Shown: one piece after another, positions 1 through 7,164 of the stretch | How the letters are laid out: each line of letters begins with the position of its first letter | Numbering within the stretch: the stretch's first letter is position 1 | Source of the DNA: an uncultured Porphyromonas sp. | Lineage (GTDB): Bacteria; Bacteroidota; Bacteroidia; Bacteroidales; Porphyromonadaceae | NCBI GenBank assembly: GCA_902465775.1 | Contig: CABQOJ010000003.1 | Coordinates: forward strand, 1-23,192 | Reading direction: 5' to 3' | Length of the DNA stretch: 23,192 bases | Notes under the pieces: model-generated | Database searches by the model: none | Told to the model about the DNA's origin: nothing | What the model saw: the letters and a program-made list of their open reading frames with translations, nothing else | Made by a program: the position numbers and the translations under genes

Positions 1-1640
1 TCACTCAGTGGAGCTACGGCATCGGAGAGACCTGGACGCTCCTCGTACCCAATACGAAAGGTGGTGCGACCGAACCTCTAGCTAAGGGACACGCCAAGCA
101 ACTTGCCAAGGCGCCCTACGAGTACCAGCAGATGCTGGGACAGATGAATGCGTACTGGGGTGACCAACCCTTCACCTCGGGTCCCGTCTATGTGGGCGCC
201 TTCGTCTGCATCCTCTTCATCATCGGCTGTGTCGTCGTCAAGGGTCCGATCAAGTGGGGACTGCTCATCGCGACGATCCTCTCGATACTGCTCGCATGGG
301 GTAAAAACTTCATGCCGTTGACCAATCTCTTCATCGATTGGATGCCAATGTACGACAAGTTCCGAGCGGTTTCCTCGATCCTTGTCATCGCAGAGCTAAC
401 GATCCCGACGCTAGCCGTGCTAGCGCTCGTGCAGCTCATCAAGGAGCCTCAGCTCCTACGCAGCAAAAGCGTCTGGATAGCAGGCGGAGTACCAGTTCTA
501 CTCTTACTTCTCTTTGCTCTCCTGCCAGATCTCTTCTTCGGCTTCCTATCCCAGCAGGAGAAGGGCATGTTCGCCGAGCTAGCCACACAAGACCCTCGCT
601 ACCTGACGCTACAAGATCAGCTCAAGACGATGCGTATGGACATCTTCCAGGCGGACATCTGGCGCAGCTTGCTCTTCATCGTCTTAAGCATCGTACCCCT
701 ATGGCTCTTTGCCAAGGGCTATCTCAAGACTCAGTGGCTCTGCTGCATCCTCGTCGGACTGACACTCATAGACCTATGGCAGGTGGACAAGCGTTACCTA
801 GCCGATGACGACTTCATCGCCCCACAACTGGTACAGCAGCAAGCAGCTCCTATGACGGAAGCCGATCAGGCGATCCTTCAGGACAAAAGCCTCGGCTATC
901 GTGTCTTCAACCAGACGGTCAATAGCTTCAACGATGCCACCACCTCTCGCTGGCACCACAGCGTGGGCGGTTATCACGCAGCCAAGCTACAGCGCTATCA
1001 AGACCTGATCACTTACCAGCTCTCTACGGGCAATAAGCAGGTCTACGATATGCTCAATACGAAGTACTTTATCGTCCCCAATCCAGAGACCCGAGCTCCT
1101 ATGGCGGTACCCAATCCAGATGCCTTCGGGGCTGCATGGTTTGTCGATAGCCTTCGCTGGGTCGCTAATGCTAATGAAGAGATGGAGGCACTCACCACGG
1201 CAGACCTACGACACGTCGGTGTCGTCGATCTCCGCTTTGGCGAAGAGCTACCGCAGCCTCTTATGCTACCCGATAGCACCGCTCAGCGTAGCATCACCGT
1301 CACCAAGTACACCCCACGACAGGTGGTCTACAACATATCGACCGAGGCTCCTGGCATAGCCATCCTCTCAGATATCTACTACCCACACGGCTGGCACGCC
1401 ACCGTCGATGGTAAGGAGATACCTATCGCACGGGCTAACTACGTGCTGCGAGCCGTCTCACTGCCCGCAGGCAAGTACCAGCTCACGCTCACCTTTGCGC
1501 CACGCTCCATAGCCGTGACCGAGAGCATAGCCTTTACGGCTCTGGCCCTGATCCTCCTAGCGCTCATCGGCTCCATCGTGTGGCGCACCAGGTCTTTGAG
1601 AAAAGGCAAGAAAGCCCTCACAGACTCACAAACGAATTAA
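1..1640 (+). CDS. YfhO-family membrane protein, 5'-truncated by window edge
   Basis: The reading frame is open from base 3, so the gene begins upstream and about 545 C-terminal residues are visible. An internal ATG at 132 is not the start, because the frame before it reads sensibly (…QWSYGIGETWTLLVPN…, a motif I associate with Bacteroidota YfhO-like proteins). Hydrophobic segments include VYVGAFVCILFIIGCVVV, WGLLIATILSILLAW, a long stretch near FRAVSSILVIAELTIPTLAV, VWIAGGVPVLLLLLFALLP, SLLFIVLSIVPLWLFA, WLCCILVGLTLIDLW and a last segment before a basic tail (WRTRSLRKGKK). Between the last two lies a large soluble, presumably periplasmic domain. YfhO proteins are polytopic and resemble GT-C glycosyltransferases. 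A role in cell-surface glycan or lipid modification is a family-level guess. The lipoprotein gene follows after 24 bp. Confidence 0.85.
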   Translation, partial: TQWSYGIGETWTLLVPNTKGGATEPLAKGHAKQLAKAPYEYQQMLGQMNAYWGDQPFTSGPVYVGAFVCILFIIGCVVVKGPIKWGLLIATILSILLAWGKNFMPLTNLFIDWMPMYDKFRAVSSILVIAELTIPTLAVLALVQLIKEPQLLRSKSVWIAGGVPVLLLLLFALLPDLFFGFLSQQEKGMFAELATQDPRYLTLQDQLKTMRMDIFQADIWRSLLFIVLSIVPLWLFAKGYLKTQWLCCILVGLTLIDLWQVDKRYLADDDFIAPQLVQQQAAPMTEADQAILQDKSLGYRVFNQTVNSFNDATTSRWHHSVGGYHAAKLQRYQDLITYQLSTGNKQVYDMLNTKYFIVPNPETRAPMAVPNPDAFGAAWFVDSLRWVANANEEMEALTTADLRHVGVVDLRFGEELPQPLMLPDSTAQRSITVTKYTPRQVVYNISTEAPGIAILSDIYYPHGWHATVDGKEIPIARANYVLRAVSLPAGKYQLTLTFAPRSIAVTESIAFTALALILLALIGSIVWRTRSLRKGKKALTDSQTN

Positions 1641-1664
1641 TTACCTTTATATATAGATCAAACT

Positions 1665-3353
1665 ATGACTTATCGAAACTTACTAAAGATCACCACCGCT
1701 CTACTACTAGCGGTCTTGGTCTCTTCATGTGCTTGCAGACTCAAGCCTCTCGACGGCTCTGCAACTCAGGTAGATCCCAACCCCTTGACACTCGTGGGTA
1801 CGCAGATCCCTGGACAGGTACGTCTGACGATCCCAGCTAAGTGGTGTCACAAGAGGGCTATCGTCAATGTAACCCCCGATCTACGCTACAACGGTATCAG
1901 CGTGACGGGTCAGACCGTCACCATACAGGGTGAGAACGTCCGTGACAACTACCAGACCATCTCCTACGAGCGTGGTGGTAGCGTCATCATACCCTTTGCC
2001 TTTGAGTACAAGCCTGGTATGGAGCAGAGTGACCTTTACCTCACCTTTACCGCTACAGTAAAGGGTAAGAAGGTCAACCTCCCCGCTGTCAAGGTAGCTC
2101 GTGGTACCATCATGACTGCCGACCTAGCCAGCATTCGCGATATCACGCCAGCTCTCGCTCGTGACGCCTTCCAGAGAGTCATCAAGGAGCAGTACACGGC
2201 CGACCTCAAGTTCCTCATCAACCGTGCCGAGGTACGTGCTGCTGAGCTCAACAAGCGTGAGGTCAAGGAGTGGAAAGATGTCGTCGACAACGCTTATCAG
2301 GTACCCAACCAAGAGGTAGACATCGAGATCCAGGCTTATGCCTCTCCCGATGGTGCTCAGGACCTTAACGAGCGTCTCTCGGCACAGCGTGAGCGCAACA
2401 CTTCTAGTGTCATAGCGCGCCAGCTGGGCAACAAGAAGATCGAGGTCAACGCACACTACACCGCTGAGGACTGGGACGGATTCCAGAAGCTTCTTGAGGC
2501 AAGCAATATACAGGACAAGGAGCTAGTCCTGCGCGTCCTCTCTATGTATCCCGATCCCGCGGATCGTGAGCGTGAGATACGCAACCTCTCACACGTCTTC
2601 ACACAGCTAGCTAGCGAGATCCTCCCCGAGCTACGCCGCTCACGTCTCAATGCCAACGTACGCATCATCGGCAAGAGCGATGACGAGCTCAAGATGTTTA
2701 TGGCACAGCGCCCAGGTCGCCTCACCATCGAGGAGATCCTCTACACCGCTACGCTCTATGACAATGCTAAGGATCAGATGAACGCTTACCAGCAGGCTAC
2801 GCAGCTCTATCCAAAGGACTACCGTGCGTACAACAACATCGGTACGCTCTACCTCGCTCAGGGCAACTACGAGCAGGCTGCTAACTACTTCGCAAAGGCT
2901 CAAAAGATCCAGCCCAACGCTGCTTCTAATATGAACGAAGCGCTCATCGCTCTCGACCGTGGCAACCTAGCAGAGGCTCAGCGCCTCATGGGTCGTGCCG
3001 TAGAGGTACCCGAGGCTGGTCAGGGCATCGGTCTCCTACAGATGCACGAGGGCAAGTATGCAGACGCTATTCGCTCCTTTGGCAATACGCCATCGAACAC
3101 GCTAGCCATCGCTCAGATCATGCAGGGTCAGTACGCAGATGCTACGCGCACCCTCGCTGCTGTCGCACAGCCCAATGGCGAGACCGCTTACCTCAAGGCA
3201 GTCGTCGCAGCTCGTACCAACGATCTGCAGGCGCTCGTCAGCAACCTCCGCTCAGCTATTGAGCAGGATCGCACCTACGCACAGCGTGCACAGCGAGACC
3301 TCGAGTTTGCAGCCTTCAGCCAGACACCCGAGTTCGTCGCTCTGGTCAAGTAA
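1665..3353 (+). CDS. Lipoprotein with OmpA-like segment and TPR repeats
   Basis: This 562-aa protein starts with a short basic stretch and hydrophobic core ending in a lipobox (LVSS-C22), so signal peptidase II processing and lipidation at Cys22 are predicted. Residues ~40-170 look like beta-rich domain sequence. Residues ~211-250 (EVDIEIQAYASPDGAQDLN, then RLSAQRERN) match the pattern of OmpA C-terminal domains, which bind peptidoglycan through a 'SxxG…N..LS..RA' stretch. Residues ~375-430 contain clear TPR-type helices (YRAYNNIGTLYLAQGNYEQA), with further degenerate repeats to the end. This suggests an outer-membrane or periplasmic scaffold linking the envelope to peptidoglycan. It lies 24 bp after the YfhO gene and may be co-transcribed. 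It uses CGT/CGC for arginine almost throughout. Exact function unknown. Confidence 0.85.
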   Translation: MTYRNLLKITTALLLAVLVSSCACRLKPLDGSATQVDPNPLTLVGTQIPGQVRLTIPAKWCHKRAIVNVTPDLRYNGISVTGQTVTIQGENVRDNYQTISYERGGSVIIPFAFEYKPGMEQSDLYLTFTATVKGKKVNLPAVKVARGTIMTADLASIRDITPALARDAFQRVIKEQYTADLKFLINRAEVRAAELNKREVKEWKDVVDNAYQVPNQEVDIEIQAYASPDGAQDLNERLSAQRERNTSSVIARQLGNKKIEVNAHYTAEDWDGFQKLLEASNIQDKELVLRVLSMYPDPADREREIRNLSHVFTQLASEILPELRRSRLNANVRIIGKSDDELKMFMAQRPGRLTIEEILYTATLYDNAKDQMNAYQQATQLYPKDYRAYNNIGTLYLAQGNYEQAANYFAKAQKIQPNAASNMNEALIALDRGNLAEAQRLMGRAVEVPEAGQGIGLLQMHEGKYADAIRSFGNTPSNTLAIAQIMQGQYADATRTLAAVAQPNGETAYLKAVVAARTNDLQALVSNLRSAIEQDRTYAQRAQRDLEFAAFSQTPEFVALVK

Positions 3354-3394
3354 CACAACAGACGTGACGTAACAGAGCGTCACCCTCAACACAC

Positions 3395-3430
3395 GAGAGG
3401 AGCTACCCGCCTAGGCGGATGGCTCCTCTC
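3395..3430 (+). terminator. Stem-loop after the lipoprotein gene
   Basis: GAGAGGAGC (3395-3403) pairs perfectly with GCTCCTCTC (3422-3430), and the loop itself contains a 12-bp palindrome CCGCCTAGGCGG (3407-3418), giving a long, partly two-tiered hairpin 41 bp after the stop codon. Only a weak T-rich stretch follows (TCGTTATCT), so termination is probable but not certain. It separates the first two genes from the intergenic region. Confidence 0.6.
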
Positions 3431-3513
3431 TCGTTATCTGCGACGACATCAACGCCATCGGACACTACCATCAGCAGTTCTCCCTACTCTCTCCCGCAGA
3501 AACCAAACAACCC

Positions 3514-3644
3514 CTCCGTAGAGATTTGCCGTTTTCCAGCGAAGAACGGGAAAATTCTTCCGAACTTTTATTTCCCGTCTCCGTGGAGGATTTTCGTTTA
3601 CTCACTGGAGCTTTCCGATTTCCTCGGTAGAGATTGGAATCAAC
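3514..3644. repeat. Decayed ~22-bp tandem repeat tract
   Basis: Related boxes recur in phase: CTCCGTAGAG at 3514, CTCCGTGGAG at 3579, CTCACTGGAG at 3601 and CTCGGTAGAG at 3623. The last three are spaced 22 and 22 bp, and the first is 65 bp (three periods) before the second. Intermediate units at ~3536 and ~3558 are more degraded. Each box is followed by a T/G-rich stretch (GATTTTCGTTT, GCTTTCCGATTT, GATTGGAAT). A further possible box, CCCGTGGAGG, lies near 3709. No long open frame of convincing composition crosses the tract. This resembles short intergenic repeat arrays I recall from Porphyromonas genomes. Function unknown. Confidence 0.5.
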
Positions 3645-3758
3645 AGAGATGCAAGAGTAGCTATAAAGTGGGGTTACAACATAGCACAAAAAGGTCCTAG
3701 CCCTATATCCCGTGGAGGTCATCATATGTAATCTCTAGAAGAGAGGACTACAGCGCAT

Positions 3759-3776
3759 CAGCCCTGACAGGGACTG
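3759..3776. promoter_or_regulatory. Small inverted repeat just upstream of the promoter
   Basis: CAGCCCTGACAGGGACTG contains CCCTG/CAGGG arms overlapping at the centre, with partly matching flanks. It ends 8 bp before the -33 element. It could be an operator or a small terminator for upstream transcription. The short length makes chance occurrence plausible. Confidence 0.25.
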
Positions 3777-3784
3777 GAATCACC

Positions 3785-3815
3785 TTTGCACTTTACAGAA
3801 TAAAGCGTACCTTTG
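3785..3815 (+). promoter_or_regulatory. Bacteroidota-type promoter (TTTG-N19-TACCTTTG)
   Basis: TTTG at 3785-3788 and TACCTTTG at 3808-3815 are separated by exactly 19 nt, matching the known Bacteroides housekeeping consensus (-33 TTTG, -7 TAnnTTTG) at every specified base. Transcription is expected to begin near 3820. This is the best promoter in the window and is the likely driver of the srf-like cluster, leaving a leader of about 285 nt before the SrfB-like start at 4106. Alternatively it drives a small RNA ending at the hairpin at 3982-4022. Confidence 0.75.
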
Positions 3816-3851
3816 TGACAACGACCTCAGATATGTTAGAAAGTATGTTTA

Positions 3852-3861
3852 CCCCCCCCCC
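3852..3861. repeat. C10 homopolymer in the leader
   Basis: Ten consecutive C lie about 32 nt downstream of the predicted transcription start. Tracts of this length are typical slipped-strand mispairing sites. Here it sits in the transcribed leader, not in a clear gene, so a length change would alter leader structure or a short leader ORF starting at ATG 3833. Confidence 0.8.
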
Positions 3862-3981
3862 ATTTAACATTTGGCAACAAGGGAGCAGCTCACTTACAAA
3901 GCTCCTACGCAAGCACTTCTCTTGCTACCAGCAGGAGAAAGGGCGGGGCAACAACCACACACATACATCTCATCACACATC

Positions 3982-4022
3982 ACAAGTGGCGACCTCTTCC
4001 CGAGAGAGGGGTCGCCACTTGT
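3982..4022 (+). terminator. Strong hairpin in the leader (terminator or attenuator)
   Basis: ACAAGTGGCGACC (3982-3994) and GGTCGCCACTTGT (4010-4022) form a perfect 13-bp stem, which can extend inward with a few A-U, G-C and G-U pairs around a CCC-containing loop. The following bases (CGTGTCTTCTAG) are only moderately T-rich. It lies downstream of the promoter and 83 bp before the SrfB-like start, so it could terminate a small RNA, attenuate operon transcription or cap a processed mRNA. Confidence 0.5.
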
Positions 4023-4030
4023 CGTGTCTT

Positions 4031-4050
4031 CTAGTCATCTCTAGTCATCC
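4031..4050. promoter_or_regulatory. Tandem decamer direct repeat before the SrfB-like gene
   Basis: CTAGTCATCT (4031-4040) is followed immediately by CTAGTCATCC (4041-4050), nine of ten bases identical. Direct repeats at about one helical turn are a common arrangement for response-regulator sites, but this lies downstream of the best promoter and may be coincidental. Confidence 0.2.
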
Positions 4051-4105
4051 CCAGCTACCATCTCTATAATCCACCAAGCATAATAGAACTAATAACATTG
4101 TCTCT

Positions 4106-7100
4106 ATGAAAAAGATATCGCTTATAGCTAATAGTGGCATCCAGGTCATCTCTTTTGACTTCACATTAGATTTGCGCGAGAAGGCTCCTCTATGGTTTTA
4201 TGAGTACCAGACCGTAGATGAGTCGTGGCAGATCGAGCTACTCTACGAGGTCAAAGATGAGGATGGCACCCCTCACTACTATCGCTACATAGAGCTCGAT
4301 AAGGAGGGCTTTATCGAAGACACACAGCCCATTACTATCAAGGATCTAGCCAATGCAGGCATCTCCCCTCTAGAGGTCTCTCCAGACAATCCTAATCATC
4401 AGATATATCGCAGTACCATCTCAGACTTCTTCAATCTCATCTCTGCGTATGGCAATCAGTGGCTCCCGCTCCCCTACCTTAAGAAGCTGGGCTTTCGCTT
4501 TGAGCAGGGACCATACAACTGGAGTCGCTTTAAGATTGTGCCTTTGCCAGAGAGTGACAACGAGGAGAAACGCTATCGGGTTATACTCGCTTTCGACACC
4601 TATACGACGGAGGAGGATAGCGAAAATGATGAGAACCCCTACTTCCCCGATGAGGTGATGGCCTCCCTGAGGCTAAAGCTCTGTGATGAGCCTCTCGGTG
4701 TAATAGACTACAGCACCTCACAGGGAGAAAACTCAATCAATGTGGATGAGTATCTATTCTCTCTAGCATATCCTAATGTAGAGTCGCCAGAGAGACTTCG
4801 CACCTCTAAGAAGAAGTCTTACCTGACAGCTTACCTGGCCTTCATCTATCATGTGGCTCGGTATGAGCTCTTCCCCGAGGTGGAGCTTTATCGGTCACAG
4901 GGAGTGCCAGGCAAGGACTTAGATCTCGTGATCGATATCGGTAACTCGCGCACCACGGCGGTACTGGTCGAGGATCATAAGATCTTTGAGCAGACGGCAC
5001 TCTTGAGGCTTCTTGACTTTACAGCTCTAGAGGATCCTGAGGATCCCCGTGTGAGCTACCTGAGTGAGCCTTTTGCCATGCGACTGGTAACACGCAAGGT
5101 GACCTTCGGGCAGATAGGCAAACGCAATAGTGAGCGCTTTACCTACCCGAGTATAGTGCGGCTCGGTCATGAGGCTGAGCGGATCCTACATCTAGCCAAG
5201 AGTGAAGAGAATGAGGAGATGCCTATGACGCTCTCTAGTCCCAAGCGATATCTGTGGGACAAGCAGAGGAGTCAGAAGGAGTGGAAGTTTTCTATCCTCC
5301 CGAACGACAAGGATCCAGACGATGTCCTCTACCTACCAGGTATCTCCAAAATGATCGCTAGTGACGGCTCGATACTTCGCGATGGCAGTACGGGAGGGCA
5401 AACCTTTTACTACTCACGGCGTACGATGATGACGCTCGCCTTCCTAGAGATCTTGGAGCAGACGCTTATGTACTCTAATAGTGTCGCATATCGTGAGGAT
5501 CGTGGCTCTGTAGACAGTCCTCGCATACTACGGCGTGTCATCATAACATGCCCTACGGCTATGTCACAGAAGGAGCGTGAGGCTCTAGTACACTGCGCCG
5601 AAGATGCCAACTACCTCTTCTCTACATACCATCAGTACGATCAGCGTATCGAAGTTTACCCCCAGATCAATAAGGATGCTGACGATACTCCGTACTGGTA
5701 CTACGATGAGGCGACTTGCTCTCAGCTGGTCTATATGTATAGCGAGATAGGGCAGAAGTACAATGGCTTTTGCGAGGAGTTTTTCAATCTATATGGCAAG
5801 AAGGCCACAGGAGCACGCCCCACGCTCACCGTCGGGTCACTAGATATCGGTGCTGGCACCTCGGACTTGATGATCTGTAAGTATACGTACGAGCAGGATC
5901 GAATTACGAAGGTGATTCCTGAGCCTCTCTTCTACGACAGCTATTACTTCGCAGGAGATGACATGCTCTATGACTTGATCAATGGCTTGCTCTTTTACAG
6001 TGACGAGGGTTCTTTTCGCAAGAAGCTGGCAGATCTCGATGAGCATGCTTATAGGCAGAAGCTACGAGACTTCTTTGGTCCCAACTATGCCGGTCAGACT
6101 ATCAGGCAGCGCAACCTGAGACGCAACTTCAACCTGCAGTACACCGTACCTCTGATGTATCATCTGCTCTCGCTTCTCTCTGAGGAGAGACGTGACTGCA
6201 ATGTGCGCTACGAGGACCTCTTCCCCTCGGCAGAGCAAGAGCCCAACGAATCTGTACAGAGAGGCTTCGAGGAGTTCTTTGGATTCTCTATGAGAGAGCT
6301 CTCGTGGGAGTTTAGTGGTCAGCAGATCTACGATATCGTCTCCAAGTCTTTTGAGCCTCTGCTGAGGATCATCTCCAGCATAGCCTACTCGACAGGGTGC
6401 GATATCTTCCTTCTCTCTGGGCGTCCAGCCTCTCTGGCTCCGATACGAGATGTATTCCTCAAGTATTACCCTCTATCGCCGAATAGGCTTATCCTGCTCA
6501 ACAACTACAATGTGGGCTATTGGTACCCCTTCGGTAGCAATACGGGTTACATAACCAACCCCAAGACGGTGGTTGCCGTGGGAGGGCTCATCGGCTTCTA
6601 CTCATCGGAACTGGGCGGTCTCAAGGGCTTTCAGCTAGACACAAAGCTCCTAGGCGAGCGACTCACCTCTATCGTCAACTATGTGGAGCAACCAGACTCT
6701 GCAAGGAATACGCTCCACAGCTCGTATGTGTTCACGCCTAGTTCACCCATTGGAGATGTAGTCGTATCGTCTCTCCCCAAGTCTCTCCAGATCAAGCAGC
6801 TGGATGTAGATATCTATCCAGCTCGCCCACTCTTTACCATCAGCGTCAACCGCTCTGGTATGGGACGTCGGCTGAAGAGTACTAAGCCTCATCTCAACGA
6901 TCTACAGATACTACAAGAGGTAGATCTACAGGTTAAAAGCCTGGAAAAGAGACTTCCCTTCACGATCCATCTGAGTCGAGATGTCACCAATCTTGAGGAT
7001 ATCGAGATCGAGAGCATCACCGACAAAAACGATGAAGATATAACAGTCAGCGACCTCTCTATCAATGTACAGAGCCTCGGTCTAGAGGACGGCTACTGGC

Positions 7101-7129
7101 TGGATACTGGAGTCTTCAATCTAGAGTAA
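4106..7129 (+). CDS. SrfB-like actin/Hsp70-fold (ASKHA) ATPase
   Basis: This 1007-aa protein opens with KKISLIANSGIQVISFDF, closely resembling the N-terminus of enterobacterial SrfB (…LIANSGVQ…), and its length (~1000 aa) also fits that family. Actin/Hsp70-type nucleotide-binding motifs are present in order: phosphate-1 D277-IGNSRT, phosphate-2 D580-IGAGTSD, and an adenosine motif around LLSGRPA (S771-P774). A SrfB-specific domain (~1-265) precedes the fold, and ~850-1007 is a C-terminal extension. There is no signal peptide or membrane segment, so it is probably cytoplasmic. ATP binding is well supported; polymerisation or chaperone activity is not known. It is the first gene of the cluster, 35 bp before the SrfC-like gene, the same pair order as srfB-srfC. 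The ATG at 4106 is favoured because the conserved ANSG stretch follows directly. Confidence 0.85.
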   Translation: MKKISLIANSGIQVISFDFTLDLREKAPLWFYEYQTVDESWQIELLYEVKDEDGTPHYYRYIELDKEGFIEDTQPITIKDLANAGISPLEVSPDNPNHQIYRSTISDFFNLISAYGNQWLPLPYLKKLGFRFEQGPYNWSRFKIVPLPESDNEEKRYRVILAFDTYTTEEDSENDENPYFPDEVMASLRLKLCDEPLGVIDYSTSQGENSINVDEYLFSLAYPNVESPERLRTSKKKSYLTAYLAFIYHVARYELFPEVELYRSQGVPGKDLDLVIDIGNSRTTAVLVEDHKIFEQTALLRLLDFTALEDPEDPRVSYLSEPFAMRLVTRKVTFGQIGKRNSERFTYPSIVRLGHEAERILHLAKSEENEEMPMTLSSPKRYLWDKQRSQKEWKFSILPNDKDPDDVLYLPGISKMIASDGSILRDGSTGGQTFYYSRRTMMTLAFLEILEQTLMYSNSVAYREDRGSVDSPRILRRVIITCPTAMSQKEREALVHCAEDANYLFSTYHQYDQRIEVYPQINKDADDTPYWYYDEATCSQLVYMYSEIGQKYNGFCEEFFNLYGKKATGARPTLTVGSLDIGAGTSDLMICKYTYEQDRITKVIPEPLFYDSYYFAGDDMLYDLINGLLFYSDEGSFRKKLADLDEHAYRQKLRDFFGPNYAGQTIRQRNLRRNFNLQYTVPLMYHLLSLLSEERRDCNVRYEDLFPSAEQEPNESVQRGFEEFFGFSMRELSWEFSGQQIYDIVSKSFEPLLRIISSIAYSTGCDIFLLSGRPASLAPIRDVFLKYYPLSPNRLILLNNYNVGYWYPFGSNTGYITNPKTVVAVGGLIGFYSSELGGLKGFQLDTKLLGERLTSIVNYVEQPDSARNTLHSSYVFTPSSPIGDVVVSSLPKSLQIKQLDVDIYPARPLFTISVNRSGMGRRLKSTKPHLNDLQILQEVDLQVKSLEKRLPFTIHLSRDVTNLEDIEIESITDKNDEDITVSDLSINVQSLGLEDGYWLDTGVFNLE

Positions 7130-7164
7130 GAGAGCGTACAGTCTAACAAGAATCGAACATCCTT

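Larger units (their letters stand above)
3820..4030 (+). ncRNA. Candidate leader RNA or small RNA between promoter and hairpin
   Basis: The transcript from the promoter at 3785-3815 would run about 200 nt to a strong hairpin at 3982-4022. The stretch contains local pairing potential (GGAGC…GCTCC near 3890-3905, GCAAG…CTTGC near 3910-3926) and a C10 run, but no convincing coding sequence. I do not recognise a known riboswitch or RNA family. It may be a leader with attenuation ahead of the cluster or a separate small RNA. Both are inferences from promoter and hairpin placement. Confidence 0.3.

Noticed and set aside
1642..1649. TACCTTTA as a -7 element before the lipoprotein gene
   Set aside because: It has one mismatch and no TTTG-like -33 element at 19 nt; readthrough from the YfhO gene is simpler.
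3514..3644. Possible CRISPR-like array
   Set aside because: The units are contiguous and degenerate with no unique spacers, and there are no cas genes in the window.
3419..3700. 93-codon open frame in the intergenic region
   Set aside because: It overlaps the stem-loop and the decayed repeats and reads as low-complexity, non-conserved peptide; no start context.
3815..4069. 84-codon open frame from GTG/ATG through the leader
   Set aside because: It starts in the promoter's -7 element (or ATG 3833), translates the C10 run and both arms of the hairpin, has no coding-like composition, and is better explained as leader RNA.
4065..4070. TATAAT hexamer upstream of the SrfB-like start
   Set aside because: Bacteroidota primary sigma factors use TAnnTTTG/TTTG elements; there is no matching -35 box at the usual distance either.
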